A DNA stretch of 64,000 nt from Cupriavidus sp. U2 (GTDB taxonomy: Bacteria > Pseudomonadota > Gammaproteobacteria > Burkholderiales > Burkholderiaceae), in NCBI RefSeq assembly GCF_009663685.2, contig NZ_RCOG02000002.1:186001-250000 (forward strand), written 5' to 3'. Positions 54,961 to 63,078 of this stretch are shown here, in pieces. The first letter of the stretch is position 1; the number at the start of each line of letters is the position of its first letter. Position numbers and translations under genes: made by a program. The notes beneath the pieces were generated by a model. It saw only the letters and a list, made by a program, of their open reading frames with translations, did no database searches and had not been told where the DNA came from.

Positions 54961-55009
54961 CGCCACTCCGGTCCGCCATCCCCGCCTTCTCTCCGACTGA
55001 TTCCCGAGA

Positions 55010-55030
55010 ACAGGTGCGCAATTCACCTGT
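55010..55030. promoter_or_regulatory. 7-7-7 inverted repeat upstream of the MotA-like gene
   Basis: ACAGGTG, spacer CGCAATT, CACCTGT. It lies 176 bp before the MotA-like start, followed by an AT-rich patch (55125-55195) that may hold the promoter. A dimeric regulator site is a fair guess. Confidence 0.45.
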
Positions 55031-55205
55031 CACAGCCATCGTGCCGATGCTATCTTGGCTGGCCCGGGGCCATGCCTTGGCAACTGCAACACCTGGCGTC
55101 GGGCCGGGCGGCGCAGATTCGCATATCGATCTACACGAAGAATTAGATTTCGACATATATGCGTTCGATTATTCATTGCATAGATATCCGTCATCGCGCT
55201 ACACC

Positions 55206-55715
55206 ATGACCCCTACCCTGCTTGAAACCTTGATGTACGACGTTGGCCAGCTGTTCCTGTATCCGACGCTGGCGCTGATCGGGTTGCTGTTCCTCTACGC
55301 GTTCTGGGCGCTTGGCGATTTTGCGATGCAGGCCTGGCTGCGCGGCCGCCATCCCGTCAGCTCGGGCCGCGGCTATCCGCTGGTCGCCTGGGCGCGCCGG
55401 CACAAGGTGAGCCACCCCGACGCGCTGGACGTCACGGCGCACAAGCTGCTGGAACGCCCGCGCATTGCCACGCGCGTGGCACCGATGCTGGGCCTGGTGG
55501 CCACGATGATCCCGATGGGGCCGGCGCTCAAGAGCCTGTCCGGCGGGAATCTGGCCAATGTGGGCGAGAACCTGACCATCGCGTTCTCGGCCGTGATCCT
55601 GGCGCTGATCGCGGCCAGCATCACGTTCTGGGTGGTCAATGTGCGCCGGCGCTGGCTGGCCGAGGAACTGGTCTGGCTGGGCCAGTCGCACCCGCAATGG
55701 GAGTCCGAGGCATGA
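55206..55715 (+). CDS. MotA/TolQ/ExbB-like proton-channel family protein
   Basis: 169 residues with three membrane segments (about 12-35, 90-110, 118-142). The conserved small-residue patch TRVAPMLGLVATMIPMGPALKSLSGG corresponds to the MotA/TolQ/ExbB core. It overlaps the next gene by an ATGA junction, so the two are co-translated. Proteins of this branch appear beside DUF2149 partners, presumably as an energised pair like ExbB-ExbD. Confidence 0.82.
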   Translation: MTPTLLETLMYDVGQLFLYPTLALIGLLFLYAFWALGDFAMQAWLRGRHPVSSGRGYPLVAWARRHKVSHPDALDVTAHKLLERPRIATRVAPMLGLVATMIPMGPALKSLSGGNLANVGENLTIAFSAVILALIAASITFWVVNVRRRWLAEELVWLGQSHPQWESEA

Positions 55716-56077
55716 AGTTCCTGGAGGAGAGCGAGGCAGACGATCCGATCCTGTCGGTCGTCAACCTGATCGACGTGTTTCTGGTGGTGATTGCCGCCCT
55801 GCTGGTGACCATCGCCCAGAACCCGCTCAATCCGTTCACGCACCAGGACGTGACCATCATCTCCAACCCGGGCAAGCCGAACATGGAGATCGTGTCGCGC
55901 CAGGGCGAGAAGATCGTGCGCTACCAGGCCAGCGGCCAGGTGGGGTCCGGCGACGGCATCAAGGCCGGCGTGGCCTATCGCATGAAGGATGGATCGATGG
56001 TCTACGTACCCGAGACGCCGGCGGCAGCGAACGGCGGCACCCAGGCACAAACGCAGCCGGAGCCCGCCAGGCCATGA
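55712..56077 (+). CDS. DUF2149 protein (ExbD-like partner)
   Basis: 121 residues. A single membrane helix at about 15-37 (LSVVNLIDVFLVVIAALLVTIAQ) contains the aspartate that ExbD and TolR use for the proton path, followed by a periplasmic domain and a Gln/Pro tail. Both ends overlap the neighbouring genes by four bases. Confidence 0.82.
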   Translation: MKFLEESEADDPILSVVNLIDVFLVVIAALLVTIAQNPLNPFTHQDVTIISNPGKPNMEIVSRQGEKIVRYQASGQVGSGDGIKAGVAYRMKDGSMVYVPETPAAANGGTQAQTQPEPARP

Positions 56078-56940
56078 TGCGCACACCCATTGCCCTGCTG
56101 GCGATGGTGGCGGCCGTGGCGCTTGCCACCGGCTGCGCATCGACCGCCGTGCCGCCGCCGCCCGCCACGCCGGCCGCGATCGGCCTGATGTTCCCCGACA
56201 AGTCATACGTGCTGCTGGGCGAAGTCCACGACAGCGCGCCAGCCCAGCAGCAGCGCCTGCAGGCGCTGACGCGTGCGGTGGAAGCGGGCTGGCGTCCGGC
56301 CATCGCGATGGAGCAGTTCGACCGCGAGCGTCAGCCCGATATCGAGCGGGCCCGGCGCGAACGGCCGCACGATGCCGACTACCTGATCGAACAGGCGGCC
56401 GGCAGCCAGAGCGGATGGGACTGGGCGCTGTACAAGCCCGTGGTGGCGCTGGCGCTGCAGTACGACTTGCCGCTGCGTGCGGCCAACCTGTCGCGCGCCG
56501 ACGCGGCAAGGATCGTGCGCGGTGGCTATGGCGATGTCTTCCCCACGGACCAGCAGGCGGCGCTGGGGCTCGATGGCGCGTTGCCTGCCGACATCGTGAC
56601 GGCACAGACCGCCGTGCTCGACGCCGGCCACTGCGGCCATTTTCCGCAGGCCATGTTGCCGGGCATGCTGAACGCGCAGGCTGCGCGCGACGCCGTGATG
56701 GCGCAGACGCTGCGGCCTTACGCCAGCCGGGGCGCCGTGCTGATCGCCGGCAACGGCCACGTGCGGCGCGACATCGGCGTGCCGCGCTGGCTGCCCGAGG
56801 ACGGTTCGCGTGTGCTCAGCGTCGGGTATATCGAATCGGATTCGCCCGACAAGGGCTTCGACGTCGTGGTGCGCGTACCGGCGAAGGAGCGCGACGACCC
56901 GTGCAAGGGGGCGGTGATGGGGAAGCCGATGAAAGAGTGA
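56074..56940 (+). CDS. ChaN-family (haem/iron-associated) lipoprotein
   Basis: 288 residues with lipobox LATGC (Cys at about 21). The ChaN core is visible: SYVLLGEVHDSAPAQQQR, PAIAMEQFDRERQ and LIAGNGHVRRDIGVP. ChaN of Campylobacter binds haem and is iron-regulated. With the preceding two genes it forms a tightly overlapping three-gene unit, suggesting an energised envelope uptake step. Iron or haem as substrate is an inference. Confidence 0.85.
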   Translation: MMRTPIALLAMVAAVALATGCASTAVPPPPATPAAIGLMFPDKSYVLLGEVHDSAPAQQQRLQALTRAVEAGWRPAIAMEQFDRERQPDIERARRERPHDADYLIEQAAGSQSGWDWALYKPVVALALQYDLPLRAANLSRADAARIVRGGYGDVFPTDQQAALGLDGALPADIVTAQTAVLDAGHCGHFPQAMLPGMLNAQAARDAVMAQTLRPYASRGAVLIAGNGHVRRDIGVPRWLPEDGSRVLSVGYIESDSPDKGFDVVVRVPAKERDDPCKGAVMGKPMKE

Positions 56941-56963
56941 GCCGCCTGCCTGCTTGCATTGCT

Positions 56964-57085
56964 CCCCTCTCCCATGAAATGGGAGAGGGGTCGGGGGAGA
57001 GGGCATTGAGGTTCTGCTTGTCGAATACGGGATTGGATGCGCCACGCCCTCTCCCCCAGCCCCTCTCCCGCTCGCGGGAGAGGGG
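56964..57085. repeat. Compact mosaic of nested inverted repeats (REP-like element)
   Basis: Two strong hairpins (56964-56990: CCCCTCTCCCAT, loop GAA, matching arm; 57060-57085: CCCCTCTCCCGC, loop TC, matching arm) flank GGGGGAGAGGGC (about 56993-57004) and its complement GCCCTCTCCCCC (57046-57057). All four modules share the core CCCTCTCCC. The element sits between the convergent ends of chaN and a kinase gene, the usual place for REP-type palindromes. It may also terminate both genes. Confidence 0.7.
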
Positions 57086-57101
57086 AGCCGGACAGCAGTA
57101 G

Positions 57102-58580
57102 CTAAGTATCCGCCAGCGCGAAACTCAGCTCCGCGCGCAATCCCCGGCCCTGCGTGGCATCGCGCAGCGTCACCTTGCCGCCAAACCTGGCCGCCATCTC
57201 GCGCGTGATCGCCAGCCCGAGACCCGACCCCGGCTCGGTGTTTTCCACGCGCCGGTAAAAGCGCGCAAACACCTTCTCGCGTTCGCTCTCCGGAATGCCG
57301 GGGCCATCGTCCTCGACCACCAGCAGCGCGCGGCCTTCGCGTTGTGCCGCCGATAGCGTGATGCGGCTGCCGCGCCCCGAGTACTGGATCGCGTTGTGTA
57401 CGAGGTTGGCCAGCGCCTCGCGCAGCAGGGCGGCGTCGGCACGGACCGGCAGCGCCAGGCCGGCAGGCCGCTCCCATCCAAAATCCTGCTGCTTGCCACG
57501 TGCCAGCGGCAGGTAGTCCAGCGCGACGTGTTCGGCCACCGTGACGGCGTCGATGATGCCCGCTTCGTCGTCCTGCGTGGCGCCTTCGCGACCGGGTTGC
57601 CGCACGCGCGCCAGGGCCAGCAGCTGGTTGGTCAGGCGCGCCGCCTGTTCCAGCTGCGTGACGATGCCGCCGACGGCTTCGGCGGCGGCTTCGCGGGCCG
57701 GCTCGTCGTGCCGCATCTGCAACTGCCGCTGCGCGAATTCGGCCTGGGTCTTGAGAATGGCCAGCGGCGTGCGCAACTGGTGCGCGGCGTCGGCAATGAA
57801 CTGCGCCTGCGATTGCGCCATGGTCTCCGAGCGCGATACGTGCAGGTTGACCGCATCGACCAGCGGCCGCACCTCCACGGGCACCACGTCGAAGGCCAGT
57901 GGCGCGAGATCGTCGGGCGAACGGGCGCGGACGTCGTCGCGTACCCGTTGCAGCGGCTTGAGCACGTAGGTGATGCCGCCGACCAGGATCACGGCCGACA
58001 GCACGATCAGCGCGATATCGCGCAGCAGTGCGCTGCGCCAGACGTTGCCGATCAGGGCGGCGCGCGGCTCTGCGGTTTCGGCCACCTGGATGATGACGCG
58101 CATGTTGGCGTCGGGCCGGTAGATGGGCCGCGCCATCGTGGCGACGCGCACGGGATCGCCGTGGTAGATGGCGTCGTTGAAGCGCGGCACGTTGTTGACC
58201 AGCGGGCCCTTGGGCAGCGGCAGGTCGTCGTAGCCGGTCACGGTCTCGATGCCGCCGCCGCGTTCCATCGATACGCGATAGAACACATGGGTCTGCGCGG
58301 CTGTCTCGAACATCTCCATCGCCGCGTCGGGCAGCGTGAGCTGCACGCTTTCACCAGCCATGCCGATGGCGTTGTCGATGGTGCGGATGGAGCCGTACAG
58401 CGAGCGGTCGTAGGCCGTGTTGGCGGCATCGCGCAGGGTGCCGTAGGTGAACCAGGTGTCGACAGCCATCATCAGCGCCAGCGCCGGTACCAGCAGGATC
58501 AGCAGCTGGCGACGCAGGCTGCCGCGCAGCCACAGCCGCACCGGCAGGCGGGCGCGCTGGCGCAGGTGGCGGCGCCACAT
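57102..58580 (-). CDS. TctE/QseC-like sensor histidine kinase
   Basis: 492 residues. A membrane helix at about 25-45, a 2CSK_N-type periplasmic region to about 175 and a second helix (about 187-207) are followed by the HisKA motif FIADAAHQLRTPL (H about 266). The ATPase motifs NLVHNAIQYSG, DDGPGIPESE and GSGLGLAITREM are intact. It lies 1 bp after its regulator gene. Co-location with the binding-protein gene at 59422 suggests it senses or controls uptake of that substrate. Confidence 0.92.
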   Translation of the reverse strand: MWRRHLRQRARLPVRLWLRGSLRRQLLILLVPALALMMAVDTWFTYGTLRDAANTAYDRSLYGSIRTIDNAIGMAGESVQLTLPDAAMEMFETAAQTHVFYRVSMERGGGIETVTGYDDLPLPKGPLVNNVPRFNDAIYHGDPVRVATMARPIYRPDANMRVIIQVAETAEPRAALIGNVWRSALLRDIALIVLSAVILVGGITYVLKPLQRVRDDVRARSPDDLAPLAFDVVPVEVRPLVDAVNLHVSRSETMAQSQAQFIADAAHQLRTPLAILKTQAEFAQRQLQMRHDEPAREAAAEAVGGIVTQLEQAARLTNQLLALARVRQPGREGATQDDEAGIIDAVTVAEHVALDYLPLARGKQQDFGWERPAGLALPVRADAALLREALANLVHNAIQYSGRGSRITLSAAQREGRALLVVEDDGPGIPESEREKVFARFYRRVENTEPGSGLGLAITREMAARFGGKVTLRDATQGRGLRAELSFALADT

Positions 58581-58581
58581 G

Positions 58582-59274
58582 TCAGGCTCCGGCCCTGGGC
58601 GGTTCCGTGGCTTCGGGTTCCAGCAGGTAGCCGAACCCGCGCAGCGTGACGATGGTGACCCCGTGGCCGGTCAGCTTCTTGCGCAGGCGGTAGACCAGCA
58701 CTTCGATGGCGTCGGGGCTCACGTCGGCATCGAGCGAGAATACCTTGTCCAGCAGTTGCGCCTTGGTCAGCGGCTGGCCGCTGCGCGCCAGCAGGGCGCC
58801 GAGCAGCGTCGATTCGCGCGGGGTCAGCGACAGCGGTGCGCCGCCCAGCGTAAAGCTGCGGGTCTCGCCGTCGAACACCAGCGTGCCGCATTGCAGGCGC
58901 GGATGCGCGCGGCCGCGGCTGCGGCGGATCAGGGCGAGGATGCGGGCTTCGAGTTCGGCGATGGCGAACGGCTTGGGAAGGTAGTCGTCGGCGCCCAGGT
59001 TCAGGCCGCGCACGCGTTCATCGAGTGTGTCCTGGGCGGTCAGGATCAGCACCGGGGTGCGGTCGTCGCGGCCGCGCATGGACTTGAGCACTGCCAGGCC
59101 GTCCTTGCCGGGCAGGCGCAGGTCCAGCACCACGGCGTCGTACTCCTCTGCCATCAGGCGCGCTTCGGCCTGCAGGCCATCGGCGACGTGCTCGATCACG
59201 AAGCCGCCCTGCTCCAGCGCACGTGCCACCCAGCGGGCCAGTTCCACTTCGTCTTCCACCAGCAGGATGCGCAT
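58582..59274 (-). CDS. OmpR-family response regulator (TctD-like)
   Basis: 230 residues from ATG 59274, MRILLVEDEVELARWVARAL. The phospho-acceptor is D51 in AVVLDLRLPGKDG; the lysine is in LPKPFAI. The winged helix carries LTPRESTLL and ends VTLRGFGYLLEP. It is co-transcribed with the kinase gene and divergent from the binding-protein gene. Confidence 0.94.
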   Translation of the reverse strand: MRILLVEDEVELARWVARALEQGGFVIEHVADGLQAEARLMAEEYDAVVLDLRLPGKDGLAVLKSMRGRDDRTPVLILTAQDTLDERVRGLNLGADDYLPKPFAIAELEARILALIRRSRGRAHPRLQCGTLVFDGETRSFTLGGAPLSLTPRESTLLGALLARSGQPLTKAQLLDKVFSLDADVSPDAIEVLVYRLRKKLTGHGVTIVTLRGFGYLLEPEATEPPRAGA

Positions 59275-59337
59275 GCCGGACCTCCTCTGCCCGCTCTTGT
59301 CGTGTCTCGCGGGCCGCCCCTGCGTGCCGCGGGCGCC

Positions 59338-59343
59338 TATAAT
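59338..59343 (+). promoter_or_regulatory. Consensus -10 hexamer in the divergent region before the binding-protein gene
   Basis: TATAAT lies 79 bp before GTG 59422. No matching -35 hexamer is seen, which would fit activation by the neighbouring regulator. Confidence 0.45.
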
Positions 59344-59421
59344 ACCCCCGCCCTGCCCGCAGGTGTCTGCTGGCTGCCTCGCCCACGTCCGCACACCATC
59401 GTCCTGTCTTCTCCGCCGCCC

Positions 59422-60579
59422 GTGCCGCCCCCGCCCCCGGAACCGTCCTGCTTCACACGTCGCCAGTTGCTGCTGGCAGGTGGCGCCATGGCCATGGGGC
59501 TCCCGGCGCTGGCCCAGCCAGGGCCGCGTGTGCCGGATGGATATCCGGGCGACTACGCCGACGTCATCGCCCGCGCCCAGCGCGAGGGGGGCGTCACGGT
59601 GTACGCATCCACCGACCTGGAAGTGGTGCAGCCGCTAATCCAGGGGTTCGAGGCGCGTTATCCCGGCGTGCGCGTGCGCTACCAGGACCTCAACACGCTG
59701 GAACTGCATGAGCGGTTCCTGGCCGAGAGCGCGGGCATGGGCCCGGCGCCACCCAGCCGCGACGCCGCCTACGCCGACGTGCTGTGGAGCACGGCCATGG
59801 ACCTGCAGATCAAGCTCGTCAACGATGGCCATGCACAACGCTACGAGTCGCCCGAGCGCCCCGGTCTGCCCAGCTGGGCGGTGTGGCGCGACGAAGCCTG
59901 GGGCACGACGTTCGAGCCGGCCGTCATCGTCTATAACCGCAAGCATTTCGCGTCGGCGCATGTGCCGGGCAGCCGCAGTGGCCTGGCGCGCCTGCTGCAG
60001 GAGCATGCGCCCCAGTGGCGCGGCAAGGTGGTGACGTACGACGTGGAGCGTTCGGGGGTGGGCTACCTGCTGGCGCAGCAGGACGCCCGCATGGGCAACG
60101 AATTCTGGTACCTGGCGCAGGCGCTGGGGCGTGCCCAGGTGCAGATGTCGGCATCGACGGCCGATATGGTCGAGCGCATCGCCAGCGGAGAACTGGTGCT
60201 CGGCTACAACCTGCTGGGGTCGTACGCGCTGTCGCTGATGGAGCGCGGCGCCGGTATCGGCGTGATTGCGCCGCGCGACTACACGCTGGTGATGTCGCGC
60301 GTGGCATTTATCGCGCGCCGGGCGCCGCGGCCCAATGCCGCCCGGCTATGGCTCGATTACCTGCTGTCGCGCGCAGGCCAGGCGTTGCTGGGGCAGTCCA
60401 CGTCGCAGCTCTATACCATCCGCACCGATACCGACAGTGCGCATACGGCCAATGCCCTGGCAGAGCGGCTGGGCTACGCGCTCAAGCCGATCAGCGTGGG
60501 GCCCGGCCTGCTCGCTGCGCAGGATGCCCTGCGCAAGAAGGCCTTCCTCGCGCGTTGGCGCGAGGCCCTCAAGGGTTGA
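59422..60579 (+). CDS. Periplasmic ABC-type substrate-binding protein (iron/aminoethylphosphonate type)
   Basis: About 385 residues from GTG 59422; the start is uncertain because no ribosome site is visible and the first residues are a proline run. FTRRQLLLAGGAMAMGLPALAQ looks like a Tat-type signal. The mature protein has GGVTVYASTDLEVVQPLIQGFEARYPGVRVRYQDLN, as in AfuA/FutA-type binding proteins. No permease or ATPase genes are adjacent. The divergent two-component system is the likely regulator. Confidence 0.78.
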   Translation: MPPPPPEPSCFTRRQLLLAGGAMAMGLPALAQPGPRVPDGYPGDYADVIARAQREGGVTVYASTDLEVVQPLIQGFEARYPGVRVRYQDLNTLELHERFLAESAGMGPAPPSRDAAYADVLWSTAMDLQIKLVNDGHAQRYESPERPGLPSWAVWRDEAWGTTFEPAVIVYNRKHFASAHVPGSRSGLARLLQEHAPQWRGKVVTYDVERSGVGYLLAQQDARMGNEFWYLAQALGRAQVQMSASTADMVERIASGELVLGYNLLGSYALSLMERGAGIGVIAPRDYTLVMSRVAFIARRAPRPNAARLWLDYLLSRAGQALLGQSTSQLYTIRTDTDSAHTANALAERLGYALKPISVGPGLLAAQDALRKKAFLARWREALKG

Positions 60580-60633
60580 GTCGGGCGGGGTCGGTGGTGG
60601 GGGCGGCAGGGCTGAAGCTGCCGGCACCGGATG

Positions 60634-61347
60634 CTATTCGGCGGCGACCTGCGGCTGGCGCTCGCACAGCGCCGCCATTTCCTGGTCCAGTGGCGCCATC
60701 GGGCGCGGCACGTAGCCCACGCGCAAGGCCGGGGACAGGCGCAGCGTATCGATGAAGGTGTCCGCCAGGCGCTCGGCCTCGCGGTTCAGGTCGAAATCGG
60801 TCGGAGAGAACAGCCAGTGGGCCAGTACGCCGCCGATCGCGGCGTGGAATGCCATCACGGCCAGGTCCAGATCCAGGTCCGCCGGCAACTGGCCGCGTTC
60901 CATCGCCAGGCGCAGATGCTCGCGCATCTTGACCGTGCCGTCCTGGTGCGACGCGCGCTGGCGTTCGAAGATGGCGCCGTTGTCCTCCACCATCTCGCAC
61001 TTGTGGAAAATGATCTCGAAGACGCGGCGCCACTGGGGATTGGTGACGGTCTGACGGAACACGAAGGCGCAGATGTCGCGGATGCCGCCGAGCGGATCTT
61101 CCTGCAGCGCCAGCCGCTCGGGCGCGCACAACGCTTCCACGGGCAGGTTCACGCGGTCCGCCATGGCGGCGAACACGTCGCTCTTGTTCTTGAAGTGCCA
61201 GTAGATCGCGCCGCGCGTGACACCGGCCGCCTCGGCGATGTCCGCCAGCGACGGGCGCGCCACGCCACGGGCGTGGAACACGGCCTCCGCCGCATCCAGA
61301 ATCCGGTTGCGCGTCTCGAGTGCTTCTTCCTTGGTACGTCTGACCAT
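60634..61347 (-). CDS. acrR: AcrR/TtgR-type TetR-family repressor
   Basis: 237 residues from ATG 61347. The HTH is SLADIAEAAGVTRGAIYWHFKNKSDVF, the same as in AcrR and TtgR, and the ligand-binding domain is close to that family in length. It is divergent from acrA with a near-consensus AcrR operator between them, so it should repress acrAB and release on binding drugs or phenolic compounds. Confidence 0.92.
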   Translation of the reverse strand: MVRRTKEEALETRNRILDAAEAVFHARGVARPSLADIAEAAGVTRGAIYWHFKNKSDVFAAMADRVNLPVEALCAPERLALQEDPLGGIRDICAFVFRQTVTNPQWRRVFEIIFHKCEMVEDNGAIFERQRASHQDGTVKMREHLRLAMERGQLPADLDLDLAVMAFHAAIGGVLAHWLFSPTDFDLNREAERLADTFIDTLRLSPALRVGYVPRPMAPLDQEMAALCERQPQVAAE

Positions 61348-61779
61348 TTCCTCTTTTCCCGGGGCCAGGGGATGGCCGTCCGGGTCTCCTGATGCCAACG
61401 CGCAAATGCGCCGAAGGCCTTCTCTTTCCAAATTGCTCTACCGCACCGGCGGCCGCATCGTACCTTGAATGGAACAATCGTGCTTACAGGGGCGGAACAT
61501 TCCAATGCACACAACAGGTGCCATGTGTTGCTAACTGCGCTAATTTCGTAACCGGGACTTACATACATGCGCGAATGTATCTATACTACTCGCCTGTCCG
61601 GATTTCGGCCAAGCCGTTTTTTTGGCCGGTTGCGGTGATCAGCCAACCGCAAACCTTGTGTCCGATCGACTCAAGCATCACTTTTTTAGCCGCCGCGCCC
61701 CGCCCCCGGGGCGCGCCTGCTTCCAGCCCGGCGTTGGGGGCGGCGCGGCAGATCTCAAATTTTCATCATGGGGTTATCG
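61348..61779. promoter_or_regulatory. acrR-acrA divergent control region
   Basis: 432 bp. It contains the AcrR box at 61560-61583 and TATACT at 61582-61587 (acrA -10, with TTACAT 17 bp upstream). The 170 bp between operator and acrA carry no evident second operator or gene. Confidence 0.6.
61560..61583 (+). promoter_or_regulatory. AcrR operator overlapping the acrA promoter
   Basis: TACATACAT, four bases (GCGC), then GAATGTATCTA. From memory the E. coli AcrR box is the same with TTGT in the centre and G for C near the end. The site covers the putative -35 to -10 interval of acrA. Confidence 0.85.
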
Positions 61780-63039
61780 ATGAGGAAGTCCCAACGTATC
61801 CGTAGCGCAGCCGTTGCTGCCGCCGTCACTGCCGCTGCCCTGGCGCTGTCTGCCTGTGGCCAGAAGGCGGCTCAGGGCGGCGCGATGCCGCCGCCGGAAG
61901 TGGGTGTGGTCACCGTCACGCCGTCCGCGGTTGCCGTCGTCAATGAACTGCCGGGCCGGCTCGAAGGTGTGCGCACTGCCGAAGTGCGTGCGCGCGTCGA
62001 AGGCATCGTCCTGTCCCGCAATTACACCGAGGGCGGCGAGGTCAAGGCCGGCCAGGTGCTGTTCCGCATCGATCCGGCCCCGTACCAGGCGCAGCTGGCC
62101 TCGGCCAAGGCGCAACTGGAGCGCGCCGAAGCCAATGCGGTCTCGGCGCGCCAGAAGGCCGAACGCTACAAGCCGCTGGTGGCCGTGAACGCGGTCAGCA
62201 AGCAGGAATATGACGAGGCCGTGGCCGCCGCAGGCCAGGCCAATGCCGACATCGCCGCCGCCAAGGCCGCCGTGACCACGGCCCAGATCAACCTTGGCTA
62301 CACGACCGTGACGTCGCCGATCTCGGGCCGCGTAGGCCGGGCACTGGTGACCGAAGGGGCGCTGGTCGGCAAGGGAGAAGCCACCAAGCTGACCACCGTC
62401 GAGCAGGTTGACCCGATCTGGGTGACTTTTACGCAGCCGGCTTCGGAAGTGGCGCGCCTGCGTGCCGCCATCGAATCGGGCAAGGTCAAGGGGGTGAACG
62501 GCGGGGCCAAGGTGCATCTGTACCCGGAAGCTGGCGACAAGGAATACGCCGCGACGGGCAAGCTGCTGTTCTCGGACATGACCGTCGACCCGACGACCGG
62601 CGCCATCACGCTGCGGGCCGAATTCCCGAATCCGAAGCGTGAACTGCTGTCGGGCACGTTCGTGCGCGTGAAGATCGAGCAGGGTGTCGACGAGAACGCG
62701 CTGACCGTGCCGCAGCGCGCGCTGATCCGCAGCGCCCAGGGCGCCAGCGTGCTGGTGGTGGGCGCCGACGGCAACGTGGCCGCACTGCCGGTCAAGGCGC
62801 CGCAGGCCATCGGCGACCGCTGGGTCGTGACCGAAGGCCTGAAGGGCGGCGAAAAGGTGATCGTGGAAGGCCTGCAGAAGGTGCGCCCGGGCGCGCCGGC
62901 CAAGGCCGTGCCGTTCCAGGCCCCGAAGACGGCCGATGCCCCGGCATCGGCGCCGGCCGCCACCGCGCAGGGCGACAAGCCCGCCGCGGACGGCAAGGAC
63001 GCCAAGGCCGACGACAAGTCGGCCGCCAAGCAGGGCTGA
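61780..63039 (+). CDS. acrA: RND efflux adaptor lipoprotein (AcrA-like)
   Basis: 419 residues from ATG 61780 with GGGG six bases upstream; ATG 61768 adds four residues. Lipobox LSACG (Cys at about 27), lipoyl half-motif LEGVRTAEVRARVEGIVLSRNYTEGGEVKAGQVLFRID and a long hairpin (about 95-160) with KPLVAVNAVSKQEYDEA are typical. The Lys/Ala/Asp-rich tail is a linker. The permease gene starts 40 bp downstream. Confidence 0.93.
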   Translation: MRKSQRIRSAAVAAAVTAAALALSACGQKAAQGGAMPPPEVGVVTVTPSAVAVVNELPGRLEGVRTAEVRARVEGIVLSRNYTEGGEVKAGQVLFRIDPAPYQAQLASAKAQLERAEANAVSARQKAERYKPLVAVNAVSKQEYDEAVAAAGQANADIAAAKAAVTTAQINLGYTTVTSPISGRVGRALVTEGALVGKGEATKLTTVEQVDPIWVTFTQPASEVARLRAAIESGKVKGVNGGAKVHLYPEAGDKEYAATGKLLFSDMTVDPTTGAITLRAEFPNPKRELLSGTFVRVKIEQGVDENALTVPQRALIRSAQGASVLVVGADGNVAALPVKAPQAIGDRWVVTEGLKGGEKVIVEGLQKVRPGAPAKAVPFQAPKTADAPASAPAATAQGDKPAADGKDAKADDKSAAKQG

Positions 63040-63078
63040 TCGGGCCCTCGACCAAAGCCATAAAAGGGAGCCAGTTTC

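Noticed and set aside
55160-55195. Fur box upstream of the MotA-like gene
   Set aside because: The best alignment to the 19-bp Fur consensus matches only about 8 positions, too few to claim.
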